Numbered from the stretch's first letter, positions 7,691 to 16,537 are shown. The stretch: DNA of 64,000 nucleotides from WTFV01 sp965200895 (GCA_965200895.1 CBDAVM010000002.1:1364001-1428000), one strand, 5' to 3'. Program-made: numbers and translations. Notes: generated from the letters alone by a model not told the origin.

Positions 7691-9023
7691 GACGGGCGCC
7701 GGCTGCGGCCACGCGGTCGACGGGGCCGGCAACGTGGTGGTGCGCAAGCCCGCCAGCGCCGGGCGCGAAGCGGCGCCGGTCACCATCCTGCAGTCGCACC
7801 TCGACATGGTTCAGGAGAAGAACGCGGATGTCGCCTTCGATTTCGGGACCGACGCCATCGTCCCGCGGCGCGACGGGGAGCACCTCTACGCCACCGGCAC
7901 CACGCTGGGGTCCGACAACGGGATCGGTGTCGCGGCGATGCTCGCCGTGCTGGAGGCGACCGATCTGGTCCACGGACCGCTGGAGCTGCTGTTCACCATC
8001 GACGAGGAGACGGGGCTGACCGGGGCGGCGCAGCTCGACGCGGATCTGCTGGCCGGACGCCGGCTGATCAACCTCGACTCCGAAGAGGAGGGCATCGTCT
8101 ACGTGGGCTGCGCGGGCGGCGGCGACATGCGGCTGTCGCTCGGCGTGACGTCCGCTTCGGCCGGCGGCGGCGATCGCGCGGTGACCGTGGCGCTCACCGG
8201 TCTCAAGGGGGGGCATTCCGGCTGCGACATCCACCTGCAGCGCGGGAACGCGGTCTGTCTGCTCGCCCGCGCGCTCTGGGCGGCGCACGGCGGCGCGCCG
8301 TTCCGTCTGGCCCGGCTCGAAGGCGGCAGCGCCCACAACGCCATCCCGCGCGAGGCGTTCGCCACAATCGTCGCCGGGGCGGCCGACATCGAGGGCCTGA
8401 CGGCCACCGTGCGGGCGGAGTTCGAGGCGTTCCGGGCCGAGTACGCGCCCGCCGACCCCGGCATGACGCTCGCCGTCGGTGCACCGGCCCCCGCGGATCG
8501 GGCCTGGACGGCCGAGGCGACGGCGACCGTGCTGCGGCTCGTCTCCAGCCTGCCGCACGGCGTCCAGGCGATGAGCTACGACATCCCGGGCCTGGTGGAG
8601 ACCAGCAACAACGTCGCCACGGTGAAGGGCTCGAACGGCTCGCTCGTCATCACCACCAGCTCGCGGTCGTCCGTGGACGCGGAGCTCGACGCCCTGCGCC
8701 GGCGCATCCGCGCGACGGGAGAACTTGCCGGGGCGCAAGTGGACGTGCGGCCGGCCTACCCGGGCTGGAAACCGAACATGGAGTCCGAGGTGCTGGAGGT
8801 CGTCAAGCGGGTCCACGCGCGGGAGCTGGGCTCGGAACCGAAGGTCGCGGCCATCCACGCCGGTCTCGAGTGCGGCATCATCGGCAAGAAGGTGCCCGGC
8901 ATGGACATGATCTCGTTCGGCCCGGTGATCGAGGCCCCCCACTCCCCCGACGAGCGGGTCCACATCGGCTCGGTGGGCCGTTTCTACCGGCTGCTGACGG
9001 CGACGCTCGCCGCGCTGGCGTAG
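7572..9023 (+). CDS. pepD: aminoacyl-histidine dipeptidase (peptidase M20)
   Basis: Cytosolic zinc dipeptidase that cleaves Xaa-His and other dipeptides. Metal ligands and catalytic residues are visible in L-Q-S-H-L-D-M-V, G-S-D-N-G-I-G-V-A and F-T-I-D-E-E-T-G-L-T-G. The lid domain includes G-G-H-S-G-C-D-I-H. At 483 residues it matches the PepD length. The GTG start at 7572 follows a strong GAGGAGG site. Upstream lies a decayed duplicate of its own first coding segment. Confidence 0.92.
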   Translation: MTFVSALEPTAVWSQFDTILTIPRASKDEERMRRHVIAAATGAGCGHAVDGAGNVVVRKPASAGREAAPVTILQSHLDMVQEKNADVAFDFGTDAIVPRRDGEHLYATGTTLGSDNGIGVAAMLAVLEATDLVHGPLELLFTIDEETGLTGAAQLDADLLAGRRLINLDSEEEGIVYVGCAGGGDMRLSLGVTSASAGGGDRAVTVALTGLKGGHSGCDIHLQRGNAVCLLARALWAAHGGAPFRLARLEGGSAHNAIPREAFATIVAGAADIEGLTATVRAEFEAFRAEYAPADPGMTLAVGAPAPADRAWTAEATATVLRLVSSLPHGVQAMSYDIPGLVETSNNVATVKGSNGSLVITTSSRSSVDAELDALRRRIRATGELAGAQVDVRPAYPGWKPNMESEVLEVVKRVHARELGSEPKVAAIHAGLECGIIGKKVPGMDMISFGPVIEAPHSPDERVHIGSVGRFYRLLTATLAALA

Positions 9024-9068
9024 GGTGTCGATCCCACCCGGTTCCCGGCGCCGCGCCTTCGCGGCCGT

Positions 9069-10070
9069 CTACCGCTCCACGTGGCGCGCGCCGCCGAGGA
9101 TGCCGGTCACGGCGCGGTTGCCCTCGTGGCAGGCGTACTCGTAGAGGTCGTAGGACATGTCGCGGCGCAGCGGCAGCTCCAGGGTCCACGGCGCGGTGTA
9201 GACCGGCGGGTCCTCCACGCGCACCCGCCAGTCGAGGATGTCCTCGGCGACGCGGGTGAAGCGCTCCACCAGCCGCAGTTCGGGGCTCACGGGAACACCG
9301 TGCATCCGGCCCGCGTTCTGGTTCGGGGTGATCCAGCCCTTCTCGGTGAAGTTCCGGGTCTCGACGACCAGGGTCTCCCCTTCCCACCGCCCGCGCGCGT
9401 CGCCCATCCACTGTGCGATCTTCGAGTCGACGAAGGGCCTGTCGTCGAGCGGGATGATCCGCGGCTCGCGCACCATCTCGTAGAGGATGACGACATGGCC
9501 AGGGATCTGAAAGATGTGGTTGCCGGTGTTGTAGGTGTTGGGAATCATCGAGCCCGGCACGCCGCGGGTGATGCAGCGGCTGTAGGGACTCATGTTCTCG
9601 TGCGAGTCGGTGCGATTGGCCACGAGCCACTCGGCCCGCGCCTCGGCCTCGGGCCGCGTCGGCACCCGCCCGGTCGGCGGGTCGGCGATCATCGACGTGC
9701 GGCGCGTGTAGACCACCGACTCGCGCGGATCGCTCCAGAACCAGTTGTAGCCGCGGCCCAGGTTCCCGGCCGGGGCGGTACGCGTGCCGCCCGGCGCGTT
9801 GTCGGCCTCGCGCATCGCGCGACCACGGTGCTCGATCTCCCGGACCTCTTCCTCGGTGTGGAACTCCCGGTCGCCGAGCCCCGACGGCCGCTCCAGCGGC
9901 GTCAGCGTGTCGTTGCGCCAGATGCCGGAGATGTCCGGCCGGCCATCGACGGTGCGCGGCGCGCGGTACTCCGGATCCCGGGCGGGATGCGTCTGCCCCG
10001 ACGCGGTTCCGGCGACCGCCGGCGCCAGGAGCAGGAAGATCACCGCCGCGGCCACTCGTCTCGTCTGCAT
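9069..10070 (-). CDS. secreted conserved protein with P-D-I-S-G-I-W motif, unknown function
   Basis: A 333-residue exported protein (signal peptide about 1-25, ending A-S-G-Q). After it come D-G-R-P-D-I-S-G-I-W-R, a C-I-T-R-G-V-P-G segment, N-T-Y-N-T-G-N-H-I-F-Q-I-P-G and R-G-R-W-E-G-E-T-L-V-V-E-T. I know this architecture as a large family of unnamed secreted proteins, very abundant in Vicinamibacteria and some Gammaproteobacteria; I know of no established function. The start at 10070 follows GGGAGAG. The E-G-E-T-L-V-V-E-T-R-N-F strand pattern suggests a beta-rich fold. Confidence 0.7.
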   Translation of the reverse strand: MQTRRVAAAVIFLLLAPAVAGTASGQTHPARDPEYRAPRTVDGRPDISGIWRNDTLTPLERPSGLGDREFHTEEEVREIEHRGRAMREADNAPGGTRTAPAGNLGRGYNWFWSDPRESVVYTRRTSMIADPPTGRVPTRPEAEARAEWLVANRTDSHENMSPYSRCITRGVPGSMIPNTYNTGNHIFQIPGHVVILYEMVREPRIIPLDDRPFVDSKIAQWMGDARGRWEGETLVVETRNFTEKGWITPNQNAGRMHGVPVSPELRLVERFTRVAEDILDWRVRVEDPPVYTAPWTLELPLRRDMSYDLYEYACHEGNRAVTGILGGARHVER

Positions 10071-10172
10071 CGTCTCTCCCGTTCCCGCGTTCCCGGACGG
10101 GGCGCAGCCCGGAGCGGCAGCGACACCACCGCCCGCGTGCGACCGAACATCCACGGCAGCCGCACGCGTGAG

Positions 10173-10778
10173 CTACGGTGCGGACTCCTGCCCGTCCGGG
10201 ATCGGATCGCCACGGGGGCTCCGCAGAGTGCGGTAGCCGTCAGCGCGGTCGCGGGCCACGTGCGCATCCCGGTAGAAGCCGGCCGTGTGGAGCGTGATTG
10301 TCACCTCGGCGGCCCCTGGGTTCTCCCAGTACCAGCCGTGCACGCCGGTGAAGGGGGCAACGTAGCTGCCGTGCGCCACGTCGTTCTCCTGGGCGTCGAA
10401 GCTCTCCGCGTAGCCTGGCGGCGCCCCGTCCGGCGCGCTGTGGAAGTTGTACTCGAGCGGCCCGGTGGCGGTCCAGGAATAGACCATCGTCCCGCCTTCC
10501 CGGATCCGGTACGTGTACTCGACCCACTCGCCGGGTGCGACGGGGAATTCGTACTCGTCGACCCGGTACTCGCCCTCTTCCGACGTGATCGCGACAACCT
10601 GCGCGAGCGCGAGCAGGCCGAACATCTCCCCGGTGCCGAGCGGGTCCACGCCGCGCTCAGCCGGCAACACGGCCCCGACGAAGACCAGGGCCGCCACGAG
10701 CAGCGAGGCGAGCGCGGCGATGGCGAGCCTCCGGATCGAGGTCGCCGGCGCGGTCGGCGAGGGAACCGGATGCGCCAT
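10173..10778 (-). CDS. membrane-anchored protein of unknown function, coupled to the HupE/UreJ gene
   Basis: A 201-residue protein with one N-terminal membrane helix (about 16-42) and a long exported domain rich in aromatic residues (V-E-Y-T-Y-R-I, Y-S-W-T-A-T-G-P-L-E-Y-N-F-H, G-W-Y-W-E-N). Its start overlaps the stop of the HupE/UreJ-like gene by one base (TGATG), so the two are translated together. The exported domain resembles proteins that often accompany HupE/UreJ-like transporters. No enzymatic motif is visible. Confidence 0.65.
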   Translation of the reverse strand: MAHPVPSPTAPATSIRRLAIAALASLLVAALVFVGAVLPAERGVDPLGTGEMFGLLALAQVVAITSEEGEYRVDEYEFPVAPGEWVEYTYRIREGGTMVYSWTATGPLEYNFHSAPDGAPPGYAESFDAQENDVAHGSYVAPFTGVHGWYWENPGAAEVTITLHTAGFYRDAHVARDRADGYRTLRSPRGDPIPDGQESAP

Positions 10779-11476
10779 CAGGGATAGAAGAAATAGCCGA
10801 AGATCTGCTGCGCGGTCAACAGGAACCCGCCCCCCATCAGGGCCGCGTTCGTCACGAAGGCGTGCCGGAAGAAGCTCGGCCGCATCCGCCACACGGTGAT
10901 GCCGATGAGCACGGCGCTGAGCGCCAGCACCTGGCCGATCTCGACGCCCAGGTTGAAGCTCAGGATGTTGGCGACCAGACCGTTGTCGGTCACCGTGAAC
11001 TCCTGCAGCTTGGTGGCCAGCCCCAGCCCGTGGAACAGCCCGAAGACCAGTACCGCCGCCCTCGTGTTCGGACGCCAGCCCGGCACGCGCTCGAAGCCGC
11101 CCATGTTCTCGAACGCCTTGTAGCAGACCGACAGGCCGATGATGGCGTCGATGAGATACGCGTTCACCTCCAGCCCGCCGAGCACGCCGAGCAGCAGCGT
11201 GATGCTGTGCCCGAGGGTGAACAGGCTGACGTACAGCACCACATCGCGCAGGCGGTAGAGGAAGAAGATCACGCCGACCAGGAACAGCAGGTGGTCCGTC
11301 CCGGTGACCATGTGCTTCGCACCCAGGTACAGGAACGGGGCCGGCGCCGGGCCGTCCACGCTCTGGACGAACGCCGCGTTCTGCGTGTCCATCGGATGGG
11401 CCGCGACGGCCGTCGGCAGCAGGAAAGGCCCCGCCAGCAGCACGGCGGCGACGGTGAGGCGCAGGAGGCAACTCAT
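10778..11476 (-). CDS. HupE/UreJ_2-family membrane protein
   Basis: A 232-residue integral membrane protein. After a signal-like N-terminus ending V-A-A-H-P it shows the family phrases G-T-D-H-L-L-F-L-V-G-V, L-F-T-L-G-H-S-I-T-L-L and F-G-L-F-H-G-L-G-L-A. Histidines within these helices are the usual metal-handling candidates. HupE/UreJ relatives are associated with nickel or cobalt uptake, but many members have no known substrate. A second family member is at 29109-30224. The start at 11476 is chosen to give a signal anchor. Confidence 0.8.
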   Translation of the reverse strand: MSCLLRLTVAAVLLAGPFLLPTAVAAHPMDTQNAAFVQSVDGPAPAPFLYLGAKHMVTGTDHLLFLVGVIFFLYRLRDVVLYVSLFTLGHSITLLLGVLGGLEVNAYLIDAIIGLSVCYKAFENMGGFERVPGWRPNTRAAVLVFGLFHGLGLATKLQEFTVTDNGLVANILSFNLGVEIGQVLALSAVLIGITVWRMRPSFFRHAFVTNAALMGGGFLLTAQQIFGYFFYP

Positions 11477-11617
11477 GCAGTAGAAAGATACTTTTCCACG
11501 GCCGCATGTGCAACGGGCCGCCGGGTGCGGGACGGGCCGCGCTCGTCCCGCACCCCGGCGCCGACCTTCCGGTGGACAGCGAACGCCGATGCGGTCGCCG
11601 GGCGCCACCGGTTCCGA

Positions 11618-12474
11618 CTACTGGTCGTTCGTCGCCCGCCCGCCCTTCGGGCCGATGGTGTTGCGCAGCACGCCGACGCCCTCCAGCTCGATCTCGACGA
11701 CGTCACCCGGCTGCATGGCCGAGGTCGACCCCGGCGTGCCGGTGAAGATCATGTCGCCCGGCTCGAGCGTCACGTAGCGGCTGACGTAGCTCACGAGGTA
11801 GGAGGAATCGAACAGCAGGTCGCGCGTCCGCTGCGACTGCATGACCTGGCCGTTCACCCGCGTCTGCAACAGCAGGTCGTTGTAATCGACCCCGCGCGCC
11901 ATGACCGGCCCGACCGGTCCGAACGTGTCGGCCCCCTTGGCGCGGAACCACTGCAGGTCGTTGCTCTGCCACACCCGCTCGCTGATGTCGTTGCCCGGCG
12001 CGACGGCGAAGATGTGGTCGGGAGCCTCCTCGACCGAGACGTTGCGCGTCACCTTGCCGATGATCAGCACCATCTCGCCCTCGAAGTGCAGGTTGGTGGC
12101 GTCCTCGTAGTAGGTGATCTCCGCCTCGTGGCCGATCAGCGACGTGGCGTGCTTGTCGAACAGTCCCGGGACTCCGCCGGCTGCGCGCCGCCGAGGTGGC
12201 TGCGGTAGTTCAACCCGGCTGCGACGACCTTCTTCGGCTCGCTCGGCGGGAGGAGCGTGACGTCGCCCAGCGCCACGGTGACGCCGGTCCGCTCGGGCGA
12301 TGCGAAGACGCTGCCGCCGAGCTGGTGGATCGTCTCCCCTTCGAGGACGCCGTACGAAGCCGCGCCATCGTGCTCGTACCGCACGTACTTCGTCACGTCC
12401 TGTGCGAACGCCGACGCGCCGACGGCCAGCACCGCCACGGCCACGACCGCCGACACCAGATGCATGCGCTTCAT
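11618..12474 (-). pseudogene. secreted fumarylacetoacetate-hydrolase-family protein, frameshifted
   Basis: A perfect AGGAGG-type site precedes ATG 12474. The protein begins with a signal peptide (ends A-S-A-F-A-Q) and reaches G-L-N-Y-R-S-H-L-G-G. Near 12166 the reading frame changes: the first frame ends in nonsense, while the next resumes exactly in the family as V-P-G-L-F-D-K and E-I-T-Y-Y-E-D-A-T-N-L-H-F-E-G-E-M, then N-D-I-S-E-R and G-D-M-I-F-T-G-T-P-G. Restoring one G in a GGAG(G)TCCC stretch repairs it to 285 residues. FAH-family enzymes hydrolyse or decarboxylate C-C bonds in acyl-pyruvate-type substrates. It may be a recent pseudogene or an assembly error. Confidence 0.8.
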
Positions 12475-12524
12475 TGCCTTTCCTCCTCTGAACCCGTCCC
12501 CCGGAATGTCGTGACCGGGGCCGG

Positions 12525-13154
12525 TCACGCGCCGGGAATATAACACCCGACGGCCCTCGTCTCCGAGAACGCGAGGGACTCCCCGGCGGCGATTCGGCCG
12601 AGCCTGTCGTGCAGGTCACGCGTCCGGGGCGCCCGCCGCGCCACGCCGAAGGAGACATACCGATCGTCGATCCGCCCGCGGTAGAGCAGGCGCCGGTCGG
12701 GATCGAACAGCGCCACCTCCGGGGTGACCGAAGCCCCGGCCAGCGCCACGAGCGCACCGTCGACGTCCCGCACCGCCCCGAACGGATAGCCGAACGAGGC
12801 GTGGTGCTCGCGCAACTCGTCCCCGGGCCGCTCGGCGTCGACGTACACCAGCCAGAACCGGATGGTCCCCGCGAACTCGTCGTGCAGCCGCCGAACGGCC
12901 GGCGCGTAGCGGTTGGATATCGGACAGTCGGTCATCACGAAGAGCAGGACGGTCGCCTCGACATCCCCGGCGGGCGCGAACGGATCGACCGGTGCACCGT
13001 CGAGCCCCGGCACGGTGATGGCCGCCGACGAGGCGACCGACACCGGGACCGCCGAACGGCCGGCGCCGGCGGCGACGAGCACGGCGAGCACGGCGCTCGT
13101 TGCCGCCGCGGCGAGTCCGACCCGAAACAGCCGGCGGCGGGCTCTGTGCATCAT
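12525..13154 (-). CDS. secreted redoxin (thioredoxin-fold, TlpA/SCO-like)
   Basis: A 209-residue protein with an N-terminal membrane or signal segment (about 10-32). The redoxin core shows V-M-T-D-C-P-I-S-N-R-Y-A-P (one cysteine where thioredoxins have C-x2-C), then P-E-V-A-L-F-D-P and L-L-Y-R-G-R-I-D-D-R-Y, and a conserved ending A-V-G-C-Y-I-P. Such proteins are predicted periplasmic thiol or metal-handling factors. This redoxin keeps a normal cysteine, a useful control for the TGA-containing redoxin at 27853-28935. Confidence 0.75.
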   Translation of the reverse strand: MMHRARRRLFRVGLAAAATSAVLAVLVAAGAGRSAVPVSVASSAAITVPGLDGAPVDPFAPAGDVEATVLLFVMTDCPISNRYAPAVRRLHDEFAGTIRFWLVYVDAERPGDELREHHASFGYPFGAVRDVDGALVALAGASVTPEVALFDPDRRLLYRGRIDDRYVSFGVARRAPRTRDLHDRLGRIAAGESLAFSETRAVGCYIPGA

Positions 13155-13290
13155 GCGGATCCCGAGCGTAGCACGCCCGCGTGCTATTCTGCCTGAAGGG
13201 GCTGCCCGGGAAGGCCGACCGGAGGCGACACGGCCAGCCGCCCCGCGCCAACCCATACGGGGATCGCCCGCCGTCTCCTGGAAGCACGCC

Positions 13291-14628
13291 ATGACAGCCA
13301 CCGCCGATCTGCTGACGCGCGACATCGCCCACCTCATCCACCCGCTCCACGAAGAGTCGTTGCAGCGAAGCGCCCGGGTCTGGGTGCGGGGCAACGGCGC
13401 GATCCTCACCGACGCCGACGGGCGCGAGTACATCGACGGACTGGCCGGACTCTGGAACGTCACGGCCGGTCACGGCCGGACGGAGCTGGCCGACGCGATG
13501 CGCGAGCAGGCCGCCGAGCTCGCCTACGCGTCCGGCTACGCCGGCAGCTCCAATCCCCGCGCCATCGAGCTGGCCGAACGCCTGTCGGCGCTCTGCTACC
13601 CCGCCATCAACCACTTCTTCTTCACGAGCGGCGGCGGCGAGGCGACCGACAGCAGCATCAAGATGGCGCGCGCCTACTGGAAGCTGCGCGGCCGGCCAGA
13701 CAAGACGAAGGTCATCTCCCGGATCAACGGCTACCACGGAGTCACCCTGGCGGCGATGAGCGCGACCGGGCTCAGCCGCTACTGGCCGCTCTTCGAGCCG
13801 CGCGTGCCGGGGTTCTTCCACATACCGGCGCCGGACCCGTACCGCTACGAGGCGCCGCCCGGCGAGAGCCGGGGCGTGGCCGCCGCGAACGAGCTCGAAC
13901 GGGCCATCCTGCGCGAGGGACCCGACACCGTTGCGATGTTCATCGCCGAGCCCGTGCAGGGCGCCGGGGGCGTCATCGTCCCGCCGGACGACTACTTCCC
14001 GCGCATCCGCGAGATCTGCGACCGGTACGAGGTGCTGCTCGTCGCCGACGAGGTGATCACCGGCTTCGGCCGGACCGGCCGCCTCTTCGCCCTCGATCAC
14101 TGGGGCGTCGAGCCGGACATCATGCAGTTCGCCAAGGCGATCACCTCGGGCTACTTCCCCTTCGGCGGCATCGGCATCAGCGACCGTATCGCCGCAACGC
14201 TCGACGACGGCGGCGAGCCGTGGATGCACGCCTACACCTACAGCGCGCATCCCGTCGGCTGCGCGGTCGCGCTCCGCACACTGCGAATCATCGAGGACGA
14301 ACGGTTCCCCGAGCAGGCGGCGGCCAAGGGCGAGGAACTTCTCGCCCGGCTCCACGCGGCGCTGTCCGATCACCCGCACGTGGGCGACATCCGCGGCAAG
14401 GGCCTGATGTGCGCGGTGGAGCTGGTGGCGGATCGAGCGACGAAGCGGTCGTTTCCGGCCGGCCACGGCATCGGCGCGACCGTGCTCCGCGCCGCCCTCG
14501 ACCGCGGGCTGGTCAGCCGCGTGAAGGCCGACACCTACGTGCTGGCCCCGCCGATCGTCATCACCAGCGCGCAGATCGAACGCACGGTCGAGATTCTGGC
14601 CAACGCCATCCGCGCCGTGCTCGACTGA
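13291..14628 (+). CDS. class III (omega-amino acid:pyruvate) aminotransferase
   Basis: A 445-residue PLP enzyme that transfers a terminal amino group (beta-alanine, taurine or polyamine-type donors) to pyruvate or a keto acid. Seen: S-G-G-G-E-A-T-D-S (phosphate cup), Y-H-G-V-T-L-A-A-M-S-A-T, V-A-D-E-V-I-T-G-F-G-R-T-G (cofactor aspartate) and F-A-K-A-I-T-S-G-Y (Schiff-base lysine). Start ATG 13291. The gene is divergent from the redoxin at 12525-13154. The donor is not predictable. Confidence 0.88.
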   Translation: MTATADLLTRDIAHLIHPLHEESLQRSARVWVRGNGAILTDADGREYIDGLAGLWNVTAGHGRTELADAMREQAAELAYASGYAGSSNPRAIELAERLSALCYPAINHFFFTSGGGEATDSSIKMARAYWKLRGRPDKTKVISRINGYHGVTLAAMSATGLSRYWPLFEPRVPGFFHIPAPDPYRYEAPPGESRGVAAANELERAILREGPDTVAMFIAEPVQGAGGVIVPPDDYFPRIREICDRYEVLLVADEVITGFGRTGRLFALDHWGVEPDIMQFAKAITSGYFPFGGIGISDRIAATLDDGGEPWMHAYTYSAHPVGCAVALRTLRIIEDERFPEQAAAKGEELLARLHAALSDHPHVGDIRGKGLMCAVELVADRATKRSFPAGHGIGATVLRAALDRGLVSRVKADTYVLAPPIVITSAQIERTVEILANAIRAVLD

Positions 14629-14710
14629 CGCGGATGGCGCAACCTTCTACCGCGCGGGCGAATGCTTGCCGACCACCGCGGCGGACGGCAACCGGCCGGG
14701 CGAGGCCGGG

Positions 14711-14776
14711 GAAATCCGGGACGCTGTCTCGGAAATCTCGGCGCCGTCTGAAATCCGAGACCGTGTCGCGGATTTC
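14711..14776. repeat. GAAATC-type short repeat cluster with an inverted repeat
   Basis: Three imperfect direct copies begin GAAATC at 14711, 14732 and 14750, each followed by a GC-rich run ending in a G-T-C-T or G-T-C-G. The third also forms an inverted repeat: GAAATCCG at 14750-14757 and CGGATTTC at 14769-14776 around an 11-nt centre. It lies just past the 3' end of the alpha/beta hydrolase. It is too irregular for a CRISPR array. Confidence 0.7.
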
Positions 14777-14810
14777 TCGTCCTCCCAGGCGCAGCGCTCG
14801 TCGAGTTCCT

Positions 14811-16043
14811 TCACGTACCCGGCGAGCCGTCCCGTGAGGCGCTGCGCCTCGTCGTCGACTCCGCGCCGTTCCGGCCGACAGAGAACCGCCCGGTCCTGTG
14901 TCCGCGGAACGTCCCGTGTTCGAGCCACTCGCGCGACGCCTCGTGCAGGAACCGGTACTGGGTCTTCTCCCAGACGGCGAAGTGGGTCGCGCACGCCATC
15001 GTCACCAGGACCCTGCCATCGGCGCCGGTCAGATCCTCGTAGAGCTGCTCGTCCGGCCCGAGCAGACGGTCCTGCTCGCCGACCAGGATCAGCGTCGGCG
15101 CCTGCACCTTCGCCGCATATTCGCGGTTCCAGCCCCAGGACCCGGCCGAGGTGCGCACCCGCATCACGCCGTGCGGCGGCCCCCAGACGGCACCGCGCTG
15201 GTCGTAGGCCATGACGGTCTGCCAGATCACCCGCTGGATACCCGGATCGATCTGGTCGTCGCAGGCCACCGTGGAGCGCCAGCGCCCGTTCTCCAGCATG
15301 TCCCGGGTCTGCAGGCGCATCGGCACGTCGCCGGTCGGGATTACCGGCGGTGGGTCCGACGCCCCCTCCCGCCGGTAACCGGGCGCGAACAGCACGAGCT
15401 TGTCGACCTTGTCGGCATGACGCGCCGCAAAGCCGCCGGTGCGCGGACCGCCCGCGGACCACCCGACCAGGCTCACCTTGTCGACGCCCCGCAGCTCGCG
15501 GATGTAGTCGACGACGCGGCCGATCTCGTCCCAGTCGGACTGGCTCGTCGTCAGGCCGTGCCGGTAGCTCGGCGCGCAGTCCCCGGTCAGCGGGTCGGGG
15601 CTGACGATCGCGCGGTCGTCGGCCGCCATGTTGCACGGGTCGTCCATCATCGGCCTCGGCGACAACCCGTAGCCGGTCTGGTCCATCGAGAAGGTGTCGA
15701 AGCCGGCCGCCGCCAAGTGCTCCATCCACGAGTAGTCCTTGTAGGGCAGGTCGTAGTCGGGAACCGAGGGAATCGATCCGCCGTGGACGAAGAGCACCAC
15801 CCGGCCCTCGGGGCGCTCGCCCCCCGCGATCCGGTCGGCGAGGTCGCGGCTCAGCTTCTCGTGCAGGAAGAGGCCGACCCGCTCGCCCTCGTTGGCCGGC
15901 ACCGTCGAGGTGTGCGGCACGAAGCGGTCGACGTTGACGAAGGCGTCGTCCGCCGCGCCGACCCCGGCCGCGGCCAGCGTGAACCCACCGAGAATCGCCG
16001 CCGTCAGGGCGCCTGCGCGCCTCATCGCTGTGGTCATTCGCAT
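14811..16043 (-). CDS. secreted alpha/beta hydrolase
   Basis: A 410-residue exported protein (signal peptide about 1-30). The hydrolase fold is clear: V-V-L-F-V-H-G-G (oxyanion region), the nucleophile elbow V-G-W-S-A-G-G, an acid near L-V-G-E-Q-D-R, and a histidine in C-A-T-H-F-A. The start at 16043 has GAGGAGG upstream. The last 30 or so residues (after G-T-F-R-G) are arginine- and serine-rich and look unlike the family. Another frame there reads D-D-E-A-Q-R-L-T-G-R-L, so the 3' end may have shifted frame. Substrate unknown. Confidence 0.8.
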   Translation of the reverse strand: MRMTTAMRRAGALTAAILGGFTLAAAGVGAADDAFVNVDRFVPHTSTVPANEGERVGLFLHEKLSRDLADRIAGGERPEGRVVLFVHGGSIPSVPDYDLPYKDYSWMEHLAAAGFDTFSMDQTGYGLSPRPMMDDPCNMAADDRAIVSPDPLTGDCAPSYRHGLTTSQSDWDEIGRVVDYIRELRGVDKVSLVGWSAGGPRTGGFAARHADKVDKLVLFAPGYRREGASDPPPVIPTGDVPMRLQTRDMLENGRWRSTVACDDQIDPGIQRVIWQTVMAYDQRGAVWGPPHGVMRVRTSAGSWGWNREYAAKVQAPTLILVGEQDRLLGPDEQLYEDLTGADGRVLVTMACATHFAVWEKTQYRFLHEASREWLEHGTFRGHRTGRFSVGRNGAESTTRRSASRDGSPGT

Positions 16044-16114
16044 CGTGGCCTCCTCGGCCTCGCCGGCGGGCTCGTGTCATCCGCTCCGAAACGTCACGCC
16101 GGCAGAAGCCCGTT

Positions 16115-16537
16115 TCAGCGCGAAATCGGTCCCTCGGCGGGACGAGCCGTTTCTCCGACCTCGTGGCCTCTCGCCTTCCAGTCGTTCAAGGCGCAGAATT
16201 CGCCGGCGCTGTACCCGTTGGATCTGAAGAGCTCCGCAGCCCGGGAGCTCCGCCCGCCGGCGTTTCAAAAGAAGACGAGCCGCACATCCTTCGGAATATC
16301 CGGCATGCGGGCCTCGAGCTCGCCGACCGGAATGTGGATCGAGCCGGGGATCGAGCCGCTCTCGACCTCGTAGTCCTCGCGGACGTCGATCAGCAGCACC
16401 TGCGCGCCGGCATCGAGCTGCGCCTTCAGGTCGTCGACGTCCAGGCGCTCGGTCTGCGCGGCCGCCGGAGCCGCCAGCAACAGCCCGAACATCGAAAGGG
16501 TCATGCACGCGCGTGTCACCTTCTGTCTCGCTCTCAT
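16115..16537 (-). CDS. secreted rhodanese with in-frame TGA at the catalytic cysteine (candidate selenoprotein)
   Basis: Read through the TGA at 16265-16267, this is a 140-residue single-domain rhodanese with a signal peptide (ends P-A-A-A-Q, about residue 28). Family landmarks are V-L-L-I-D-V-R-E (48-55), G-S-I-P-G-S-I-H-I-P (61-70) and V-R-L-V-F-F (85-90). Residue 91 is TGA, exactly where rhodaneses have the sulfur-carrying cysteine of the C-x4-R loop; here the loop is TGA-N-A-G-G-R. The same frame continues S-S-R-A-A-E-L-F-R-S-N-G-Y and D-W-K-A-R-G-H-E-V before a TGA stop at 16115. About 80 percent of codons after the TGA end in G or C. Stopping at 16265 would remove the active site. I infer selenocysteine at 91; a fresh nonsense mutation is the alternative. 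Confidence 0.75.
16229..16250 (-). promoter_or_regulatory. candidate bacterial SECIS hairpin of the rhodanese
   Basis: Starting 14 nt after the in-frame TGA, GAGCUC at 16250-16245 can pair with GAGCUC at 16234-16229. One further C-G pair leaves an 8-nt G-rich apical loop (CGGGCUGC). The distance and a G among the first loop bases fit the general bacterial SECIS pattern, in which SelB binds a hairpin directly downstream of the UGA. The stem is a palindrome, so chance pairing is possible. Confidence 0.5.

Noticed and set aside
11618..12474. Programmed ribosomal frameshift in the FAH-family gene
   Set aside because: No slippery heptamer or downstream pseudoknot is apparent; a single missing G explains it more simply.
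14711..14776. CRISPR array
   Set aside because: Only three imperfect units with irregular 18-21 bp spacing, no spacers and no cas genes.
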